From the NCBI RefSeq assembly GCF_001540865.1, contig NC_033622.1:17000089-17064088 (forward strand): a stretch of DNA of 64,000 nt. Direction: 5' to 3'. Positions 56,240 through 64,000 of the stretch are shown one piece after another. The notes under the pieces are model-generated. The model was not told the origin of the DNA, ran no database searches, and worked only from the letters and a program-made list of their open reading frames with translations. Numbering within the stretch: position 1 is the first letter of the stretch; every line of letters begins with the position of its first letter. The position numbers and the translations under genes were made by a program. Source of the DNA: Ananas comosus. Its lineage: Eukaryota > Streptophyta > Magnoliopsida > Poales > Bromeliaceae.

Positions 56240-57775
56240 AATTTGATCTAGTTTTGATTTAGATCATACGATCACCATCAAAAGACGCAAATTTATCAGA
56301 GGCTGTTTTGTTGAAATTTATTTAAATTATTATTATTAGGCCGTTTAGATTGTTTTCCCAAAAATCAGGGATGAAACCGGTTCGGTGAAATGAAGAGGAG
56401 TCTTAAGTTGTGAACGAATCAACTCAGCCATTTCGATTAAGTTTGAAAAAACTGGAAACTAAAACCAGAAACCGAAAAATTTAAAATTTTCGCAAATGAA
56501 ATTTACGGGCTCGCGTTGGTGTAGTATTCTCACATACACTCCATCTCTTGCAACAAATAGAAACCACTAATTCCAAAGAAGTATTAAGCTGAATTCGAAG
56601 ATTCGAAGATCCTTCCTTCCTGCAAACAGAGCGCTAGCTAGAAGAAAAAAAAAAACAAAAAGGGTAAAAAGAGAGAGAGATTGAGCATTGCAATAGAATA
56701 GATTGTGACATTCTTTGTCTTATCATTGAGCTAAAAAACATTTTGGTCCAATCGACAAAAGGGTCCCACCAGCTTAGTACCAAACGGAGAGAGCTTTTCC
56801 TTATTCGGGTCTCACCAGATAGGCATTGCATGGCCCGTTATTAATAAGCCTATTTATCATTGCGGTTCTGAGTTGCTCCAACCGACATTGGGCTCCAGCT
56901 TAAGTTAGAGCACACTCGTTTGAAAACGTATCGATAACTTCTTCTTTTTTTTTTTTTTTCGGTTGACATTTATTGAACTCTCTGACTATAGATTAAATTG
57001 CAATAATTTTATCAGCTGGAAATAATATTTTTCCTCTGTTTTACCTTTAAAAACCTCCAAAAGCTGCAGATTTATGGTCGTCATTTTTTTCTTCTTTTAA
57101 GTCCAAAGCTGATGTCAGAATAATTTTTTTTTAAAAAAATGCAGCAAAAAAGCAAAATTTATTTAAATTTTTTGTTGTAAAAAAATATTTTAGAAGCCAC
57201 GAAAACAGTTTTGGTGAACCTCTCCTATTTTTGCTACTCCTTAAGCATACAAGGAACTCAGCTACAAAAGACCGTATGTTTATTGCAAATTAGATACATC
57301 CTTGCACATATGGTACACAAAAAATAGTTCTCATGCCACATCAATGATAGTAATCATATATTTCGTGACTTAAACTTATTCAAAAAATTAGGTCCAATAG
57401 CTTTTAGATCCTATTCGAAAGTATAAATATTTTTTTCGACATATTTTTTATTTAATTAAAAAATTTATATATTTGTTAGATAAAAGTGTGATGAAATGTC
57501 TAAAATTGAATATTACATTCAGTATTCAAATTATTTTTTAGAATAAAATAAATTGCTCAATCAATAAAATATATTATTCTATCAAATTATGAGTATTAAA
57601 ATTTTTAAAAAAATTAAAATTAAAATTCTTTCTTACAAACACACTAAAAAATTTTTATACAAATAGATTATAATAGTGCATAAACAAAGCCTTAATAAAT
57701 TTGTTATTGGGCTAATCTCCTCGCCTCCGAGTAAACAATGCAATGTCATCTCTTCCCTGCCTATCCGGTTTTTGG
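56240..57775. other. Spacer, no gene seen
   Basis: AT-rich with T-runs near 56945-56960; no coding features recognised. Confidence 0.45.
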
Positions 57776-57777
57776 GT

Positions 57778-58090
57778 TAACTTCAAATACCACTCTTTAT
57801 GATTTTTTACTTTCTTACTTTAGAATTATGTGATTTAAAGTATATCAAGTTAGTGTCCTATGATTTATTTTTTTTTCGTCAGTTTATTCGTTAATATTTC
57901 GTTAAATAATATACAAAAAATTTCAGATATCTTATTTATATTTATCGAATACTTACTTTAGTATCTTTTTGTTTTAATTTTGTCATTGATTTAACAAAAA
58001 AAAATTAGTAGAAATAATAATAAAAAATAAAAATAAACTATGTGGTACTAATTGATATATTTTAAATTATAACATACTATAGTGTAAAAT
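57778..58090. mobile_element. Inverted-repeat MITE, family A copy 3, beside the DYW gene
   Basis: The left end AACTTCAAATACCACTC and core TTTCAGATATCTTATTTATA and TATCGAATACTTACTTTAGT match copies 1 and 2 (core in reverse orientation). The right arm (AACATACTATAGTGTAAAAT) is shorter, so this copy may be truncated. It ends about 95 bp before the DYW-PPR start codon. Confidence 0.65.
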
Positions 58091-58186
58091 CACGTGAGTG
58101 GTCTAGAAAGTTTTTCCTTGTTTTTTAAGTGCTCTATTTTTGTCGTAATCATTCAGCATTGTTTCCCTATTTCATCAGTCGATTTT

Positions 58187-60133
58187 ATGAGAACTCTCTC
58201 CAAATCCATCACTCTCAAGCCTCTTCTTGTTCTTCTTCCTCGTCGTCTCCCTCCTCTCTGCTACACGTCCTCTTCCTCCCTTGACCCAGAAACCCTAGCC
58301 CTAATCCCAAGTCACCCCTTCCTTGAGTCCTTCTCCCGCCTCTGCCTCCGCGGTCCCCTCGCCGACGCCGTCGCCGCCCTACCCATCCTCGACTCCCTCG
58401 GCCTCCGCGCCGACCCCCTCTCCTACTCGGATCTCATCAAGCTCTGCCTCCGCCATGGCTCACCCGACCACGCTCGCCTCCTCCACCGCCACCTCTTCTC
58501 CTCCCACGCCAATCACCGCCCACAGCTCTTCCTTTCCAACTCCCTCATCTCAATGTACGTCAAGTTCGGGCTATTGGAGGATGCCCGTGACCTGTTCGAC
58601 CAAATGCCCCAGAGAAACGTTGTCTCCTGGACGACCATGATCTCGGCTCTTGCCAATCTCAAAGAAAAGGAGGAAGCTTTGAGGCTCTTTATTCGGATGC
58701 AGAGGGATGGGATAAGCCCCAATATGTACACCTTTTCTTCCGTTCTTAGGACCTGCAACACGCCGAGCACTCTATGGTCCATCCACTCCTGCATTATTAA
58801 GCACGGGTTGGACTCTGACGTGTTTGTGCGTAGCTCCCTCATCGATATCTACTCAAAGCTCGGTGATTTGGAATATGGTTATCGGGTTTTTGGTGAGATG
58901 GTCACACACGACTTGGTGGTGTGGAATTCTATCATCGGCTGCTTCGCGCAGAGTGGAGAAGGCTTTAAAGCTTTAGAACTCTTCGCGGAGATGAAGAAAG
59001 CCGGGTTTTTGGCAAATCAGGGCACTTTAACCAGCGTTCTCAGGGCATGTACTGGGATGGTTTTGTTGGAAATGGGGAGGCAGGTGCATGTTCATGTATT
59101 AAAGTATGAAAGTGACTTGATTCTAAACAATGCCCTTCTTGATATGTACTGTAAGTGTGGAAGCTTAGAGGATGCACGCGGCTTGTTCGATAGAATGTTA
59201 GAACGGGATGTGATCTCATGGAGTACAATGATTTCAGGATTGGCTCAAAATGGGAGAAGCATTGAAGCATTAAAACTCTTTGAATCGATGAAATTGTTGG
59301 GCGTGAAACCGAATCATATCACAATACTGGGAGTTCTATTTGCTTGTAGCCATGCAGGTCTAGTTGAAGATGGGTGGTACTGCTTTAATTCAATGGAGAA
59401 GCTTTTTGGTGTTGTGCCTGGAAGAGAGCATTATGGTTGCATGGTCGATCTCCTTTGTAGAGCAGGAAAACTCAAAGAAGCTGTTAAGTTTATTCAAGAA
59501 CTGAAGTTTGAGCCCGATCTGGTAATATGGAGAACAGTCCTCGGAGCTTGTAGAGTTCATAGAAATATAAATCTAGCAACATATGTAGCAAAGGAGATCC
59601 ATAAATTAGAACCTGAAGATGAAGGGACTTATATCCTATTATCAAATATTTATGCGAATTCTCGCCGATGGGGAGATGTTGAATTGGTGAGAGAAGCCAT
59701 GAAAGATAAAGGAGTAACAAAAGAGCCTGGAAGGAGTTGGATCGAACTAGGTAAAGAGATCCATGTGTTCATTGTAGGGGACTTATCGCACCCACAGTCA
59801 GATAGAATAGTTAAAGAGTTGAGTCGATTGATTAGTCGGATAAGTAATATAGGTTACGTACCAGATATAGAGTTTGTATTGCAGGATCTAGGAAGAGAGC
59901 AAAAAGAAGAATCATTGAGGTATCACAGCGAGAAGCTTGCAGTTGCATTTGGGATGTTGAACTCAACCGAGGGAAAGCCCATTAGGATAATGAAGAATTT
60001 AAGGATCTGCGGGGATTGCCACACTTTTGCAAAGCTCATTTCCAAAGCTGAGGAGAAGCTTATTGTAATTAGGGACCCTGTTCGATTCCACTATTTTAAG
60101 GATGGATTTTGTTCATGTGGAGACTACTGGTAG
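58187..60133 (+). CDS. REME1: DYW-type pentatricopeptide repeat protein, REME1-like (mitochondrial C-to-U editing factor)
   Basis: Intronless, 648 aa. I start at the ATG at 58187 (MRTLSKSITLKPLLVLLPRR), a basic, Ser/Leu-rich presequence suited to mitochondria. An in-frame ATG at 58094 abuts a MITE and would add 31 hydrophobic residues. PLS-type PPR repeats fill about 50-450, including SLISMYVKFGLLEDARDLFD, NVVSWTTMISALANLKEKEE, LLDMYCKCGSLEDARGLFDR and DVISWSTMISGLAQNGRSIE. E/E+ motifs follow (TYILLSNIYANSRRWGDVEL, GRSWIELGKEIHVFIVGD). The C-terminal DYW deaminase domain has HSEKLAVAFG, the zinc CGDCH and ends CSCGDYW. The layout and many motifs closely resemble Arabidopsis At2g03880 (REME1), which aids editing of mitochondrial transcripts. 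The orthology is recalled from memory, not searched. Confidence 0.93.
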   Translation: MRTLSKSITLKPLLVLLPRRLPPLCYTSSSSLDPETLALIPSHPFLESFSRLCLRGPLADAVAALPILDSLGLRADPLSYSDLIKLCLRHGSPDHARLLHRHLFSSHANHRPQLFLSNSLISMYVKFGLLEDARDLFDQMPQRNVVSWTTMISALANLKEKEEALRLFIRMQRDGISPNMYTFSSVLRTCNTPSTLWSIHSCIIKHGLDSDVFVRSSLIDIYSKLGDLEYGYRVFGEMVTHDLVVWNSIIGCFAQSGEGFKALELFAEMKKAGFLANQGTLTSVLRACTGMVLLEMGRQVHVHVLKYESDLILNNALLDMYCKCGSLEDARGLFDRMLERDVISWSTMISGLAQNGRSIEALKLFESMKLLGVKPNHITILGVLFACSHAGLVEDGWYCFNSMEKLFGVVPGREHYGCMVDLLCRAGKLKEAVKFIQELKFEPDLVIWRTVLGACRVHRNINLATYVAKEIHKLEPEDEGTYILLSNIYANSRRWGDVELVREAMKDKGVTKEPGRSWIELGKEIHVFIVGDLSHPQSDRIVKELSRLISRISNIGYVPDIEFVLQDLGREQKEESLRYHSEKLAVAFGMLNSTEGKPIRIMKNLRICGDCHTFAKLISKAEEKLIVIRDPVRFHYFKDGFCSCGDYW

Positions 60134-60818
60134 TTTTGCTTGAATGACGAGTTTGATGACGACATCATTTGGATTAGCCATGGTGAAAAGTGCATTGAGA
60201 AGAGCATATGCGGTATGATTTTAAGTTGTTTGCTATGGTAAAAACAGGCATGAAATCTATGAAATCTCACAAATGAACTTTGAAGTGAGCAAAGAAACAA
60301 CAGAAAAGGAAGGTAGGTTATGACTTCAATTCCCCAGGCTCTCAATATTTCTTCAAAGTTGAATTAGCCCTTCCAGACTTCTACTGTGCTGGCTGGAATT
60401 TTCAGCACATAGTTGAGAAACTATGGCATGCAGTTGATTCAAAGATGAGGAATAAGGGTAAATCGTGATCAATAAATGTCTCGATAATTGATAGGATGGA
60501 GCTGATCACCTCAGATTCTGACAGATTCTTTTCTTTCCTTCTTTTTTTTTTTTCCCCCTTCATGAAGAAGGAGAAATATGATTGACCTCTCAGCCTTTGG
60601 ATATCTTTAGATGAAAGAAAGCATAGAGGCTTTACTGTTCTTGCTGATGACTGAAATTCTATTATCCTGCTTTTTATCTTTCATCCGAGTTATTGTTATG
60701 ATCATTCGAGTTATGCTGTACTGTAAAACTATGAATAAAATTTATTTTCTTTTATCCTGTGGCATCAGGGTAATCTGGGGTAGTATGTACAAGAAATATG
60801 ATTGACCTCTCAGCCTTT

Positions 60819-60884
<66 letters not shown>

Positions 60885-61300
60885 AAGCATAAATTCGCCA
60901 ATCTCAATCTACGGCCTAAAAAGATTGTGATCTGTGGATTGAAGTCAGAAGATAAGAAATCAGTAGGACGGTACACAATGCTCACCCGAGAGACTGTTGA
61001 GGGCATGTTTTTAATGCTTGATGGGTGTACTACAGCGTAGAACACCAAAGCCCAAGTAGTTTTAATTTATTTGTACTCCCTGCTGTTTATGGGGCCCTAA
61101 TTGCTAAAGAGCCCCAAATAAGAGGCCCAAGTGAAAATGCCCGTTTCACTTCGCCTCGAATTCGAATAAACGCGTTTCCGAAGGGCTCTTTTCGTGTCGA
61201 TTCGATTTCAAACTAGGAGGTGTTGTTCTCTTTCAGGGCTCTACTTAAACCACCACATGTCACCGTTCACAGTCGGAATCTTCTCTAGCCTCCTCTCTCT
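60134..61300. other. DYW gene 3' flank and spacer
   Basis: A repeated string (GATTGACCTCTCAGCCTTTGGAT) occurs near 60580 and 60800, the second followed by (CT)n and (TA)n. No additional gene recognised. Confidence 0.45.
60822..60890. repeat. (CT)n followed by (TA)n microsatellite
   Basis: Compound dinucleotide run in the spacer after the DYW gene. Confidence 0.95.
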
Positions 61301-61468
61301 CTGACTCTCTCTCTCTCTCTCTCGGGTCTCTCCTTTCCTTCCTATTTGAGTCGTTATAACCGCATAAAAAAATTAAAAATTAATATTAAAGCACGCCATC
61401 TCCCGGCGAATCCGCTGAATCCCAGCACACCTCTCCATCTTAAAGATTTCCCCCCTTTCGAATCCCAA

Positions 61469-61508
<40 letters not shown>

Positions 61509-61629
61509 TTTTTTTCTTTCTCCGTTAAGTTTAACCTCTCAAACCCCAAAACCCCTCCCCAAATCCCAAGACCCCGGAGAAGAACTCGGTCGGGACCAGT
61601 GGGAGGAGGACGACGGGGAGGGTTTGGAG
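61300..61629 (+). promoter_or_regulatory. Leader region of the 61.6 kb gene
   Basis: CT-repeat-rich sequence (about 61292-61322 and 61471-61504) leads into a GC-rich start. (CT)n-rich leaders are common in plant genes. No TATA box was assigned. Confidence 0.35.
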
Positions 61630-62045
61630 ATGGCGATGTCGACGGCGGCCGGGGGCGGCGGCGGAGGCGGAGGGAAGGGGCGGAGGGCGGCGGAGATGAG
61701 GGTGGCGATGGAGGAGATGGCGAAGAAGCTGACGCTGTGGCACACCCGCACCTTCCGCCCCATCCTCACCCACGACGAGCTCGAGCCCATCATGTCCTCC
61801 GTCGGCTTCGTCCCCCTCCCCGTCGCGCCGCCGCCGCCGCAGCCCCCTGCTCAGCCGTCGTCGGCGGTGGCGTGGAGGGAGTACGCTTTCCGCGCGGCGG
61901 CGCGGGGCGGGGGCTGGGCGCCGCCGCGTCCGCGCTTGCCGTATCCGAGGGTCGACGGGCTCCACCTGATGACGTACAAGGCCTTCTTCGTCGCCCTCGA
62001 GTTCTATCTCGGCCCTCACCTAGTCCCCAACCTCTTCCACGTCAG
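61630..62045 (+). CDS. First coding exon of an unidentified plant gene (continues past the window)
   Basis: ATG at 61630. The exon ends at a consensus donor CACGTCAG|GTACCC after 138 codons plus two bases. The N-terminus is Gly-rich (a run of eight Gly), then EMRVAMEEMAKKLTLWHTRT, PILTHDELEPIMSSVGFVPL, a Pro/Ala-rich linker, WREYAFRAAA and RLPYPRVDGLHLMTYKAFFV, ALEFYLGPHLVPNLFHV. The last part looks conserved and structured. I recall plant proteins of unknown function with the KKLTLWHT...THDELEPIM pattern but cannot name one. The rest of the gene lies in or beyond the following intron. No transmembrane segment is visible in this part. Confidence 0.7.
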
Positions 62046-64000
62046 GTACCCTCTCTCTCCCCCGCTCTCTCCACCCTCACCCACCCTCTGTATCATCATT
62101 GTTCCTCGTTATCTGGTGATTCACGGAAATGCCATTGGCTTCTTCTGTACAAGTAGTCCCCACAGTTCAAGCCAGGTTGTTCCAAACCCCGCCGCGCATT
62201 CGCCATCGACCTCCTAAGTGTGGGGTCTGGGATTTTTGGCCTTTACCATATCTTCCTCTTAACTAGATTCCTGAATTAATGTGTTAATGATGTGAAGTAT
62301 CTACTAGTCATAAAAACCTTTCAATTTCTTAGTTTCGGTGGTTGGATCAGGAACTACGAGCAACCCTAAATTTTTTTTCTCGAATTCCTGTTCTTGTTTG
62401 ATGATTTTATCTTTTCGTGTATACTAATTTGACGAGCTTATATACACCTCAACATGGCACTCGGATGGGACTTCCTCCGATATTATCAATTTTGATTCTA
62501 ATTTTTTGGTTTTTCAACCAATGAAGTTATGGTTCTGAAAATAGACCAGGTCTACCAGAGTAGTATATTTAAGGATAAATTTTATATTTTTCTTCGTCGC
62601 CATGAAGAAGCTATCTACTAGACCAGGTCCAAGCAACAACTTCTTTTGTAAGGATTTCTCCGGCATTAGATTGTTTCAACTCTGTCTTATTCCAACTGAA
62701 GAAGTTCCCGTCCACTTCTAACTTTATCTCATTGTTTACCGGCACTTCGGGGTTCACCTTTAAGAATCATTCATTGTATGTTATTTTGTGAGGCGCACTA
62801 AGGGATTTTAATAATAACTACAAGGGTCTAACAATGCAGTGCCAGGCTATGGTGGTTATCGAATGCGTGACCTCCTCTACAAAGGGAAGGGTGTTTTCCC
62901 ACCAACTAAGGATAACTTTTAGACATTAAGAACATATCTACCTTTTTGTTTTGTTTTTGACTTTTTCAACATATCCAAAACAAGGAAAAGAATGCCAAAC
63001 AATCTTTATGTTATGTTCCAAGAGAAATACATTAATGGAAAAGGTGGTACAAAAGTGTACATTCATGATATTGTGACATACTCCTTAAAATTCTCACTGA
63101 GTCTCTGGACATTCTTGCAGTATGCAATTGCATCCCCGGCACTCATTTGCTATCCTAAAATTCGATATCCATATTACATTGTGGGCTCAACACTTGACTC
63201 CTCTTTTTTTTTTCTTTTGTTTAAGTGACTTCCCCTTTTTCATTTGAAACTAAGCTGAAATGGTTAGTTTTCAAGAAGTGGCTTACTGGCTCGTTAACTG
63301 CACGTGGCTTTATAGACATTCGGTATTTTTAGTGGCAAACAGAAATCGAGTCATATGTTAGATTTCAGCATTAAATTGCTTAACCAGAAATTTCTCCGTA
63401 GTATTGTGAAAGTATTGGGTTTATTCATATATACTACCCAAATTAAGTCGTAGAAACTATGAATCAGGCATGATCAATTTCATATTATCTGATTCTGGAT
63501 TCAAATAAAGGAGGAAAGAGGATGTGATACCAAAAATGCCAATATCGTTTAAATGATTGGGTGACCTGAACTTTGAGAGAGCTTAGAGAACTAAGTGACC
63601 TGCCTTATCTGTTGAATTCATGCATTTTGTAAGTACTTTCAGTGCTCTCTTCTAGGTTTGTCACATCAATAACATTGAACTCTCGTATGATATTTTTCCT
63701 GCCACCTCTTTCTACCTAGAAACAGAACCCAGAAAACACATACATAGGCTACTTAGTAGTCTCAAATATTTGGATCTCTGCCACGTTAAAGAAATTTAAA
63801 CTTGATTAGGATAGTTCGTTGTTCCTCTTGGCCCTTATTTGTGTGTTTTCTTCCTAACCTTGAGTTTGTGTCAGCGCTAGTTCTCACCTCAACAGTTCTT
63901 CTTTATTCTTATTTGCCTCCATGTCCTTTGCATATGTATGTGTTGGTGCTAGTTCTTACCTGAACTGTTCTTCTTTATTCTTATTCACCTCCATCCTTTG
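62046..64000 (+). other. Intron 1 of the 61.6 kb gene to the window end
   Basis: About 2 kb with no stretch I could accept as a second exon. T-rich, with a short direct repeat (GCTAGTTCTCACCTCAACAGT / GCTAGTTCTTACCTGAACTGT, each followed by TCTTCTTTATTCTTATT) near 63877 and 63950. Later exons are presumably beyond 64000. Confidence 0.5.

Noticed and set aside
61531..62156. Antisense and alternate-frame ORFs over the 61.6 kb first exon
   Set aside because: Arg/Pro/Gly-rich shadows of a GC-rich exon.
1..64000. CRISPR array, bacterial operon, phage or integrated virus
   Set aside because: Repeats are microsatellites, MITEs and SINEs. All recognised genes are plant nuclear genes with introns or plant-specific domains. 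No viral or bacterial gene was seen.
1..64000. tRNA, rRNA or snoRNA genes
   Set aside because: Apart from the tRNA-like A/B boxes of the SINE copies, no cloverleaf or rRNA segment was recognised by eye. A dedicated search would be needed to exclude small RNAs.

Overview
This is nuclear DNA from a flowering plant, most likely a commelinid monocot. Genes are intron-containing and sparse. AT-rich spacers alternate with very GC-rich first exons, and several genes show a strong 5'-high to 3'-low GC gradient. Pineapple or a relative is my guess from the style of the repeats; nothing here proves the species.

Layout. 2.3-7.6 kb, minus strand: plastid enoyl-ACP reductase (12 coding exons rebuilt, 381 aa) with a probable 5'UTR intron. 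13.0-17.6 kb, plus strand: a FAD2-type oleate desaturase whose single coding exon is preceded by a 3.2 kb 5'UTR intron. 23.3-23.7 kb, minus: a VQ-motif protein. 25.6-27.3 kb, plus: an E-type PPR protein. 31.3-33.7 kb, minus: a three-exon NAC transcription factor of the NAM/CUC type. 45.6-46.1 kb, minus: a conserved plant protein of unknown function. 48.3-50.2 kb, minus: a PIRL-type leucine-rich-repeat protein (3 exons). 54.2-55.9 kb, minus: a small coiled-coil protein (2 exons). 58.2-60.1 kb, plus: a DYW-type PPR RNA-editing factor resembling REME1. 61.6 kb to the window end, plus: the first exon of an unidentified gene. The genes are not an operon or a gene cluster. ENR and FAD2 both act on fatty acids, but in different compartments and pathway steps, and their closeness is probably chance.

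The spacers are packed with small non-autonomous elements. (1) About ten copies of a foldback MITE family sit in (TA)n microsatellites, in long (about 550 bp) and short (about 220 bp) forms. (2) Three copies of a roughly 350 bp inverted-repeat MITE share an internal core. (3) Tourist/Harbinger-like MITEs with TAA target duplications are present, one carrying a nested TA-microsatellite MITE. (4) A tRNA-derived SINE family has a poly(A) tail; two copies have clear 14-15 bp target-site duplications. A putative LTR remnant lies inside the FAD2 leader intron.

The window also holds five single-N positions. Two are flanked by identical duplicated blocks and two by near-identical ones, which points to unmerged contig ends rather than real tandem duplication.

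Exon boundaries were worked out by hand from splice-site consensus, reading-frame continuity and family knowledge. No alignment, expression data or database search was available.
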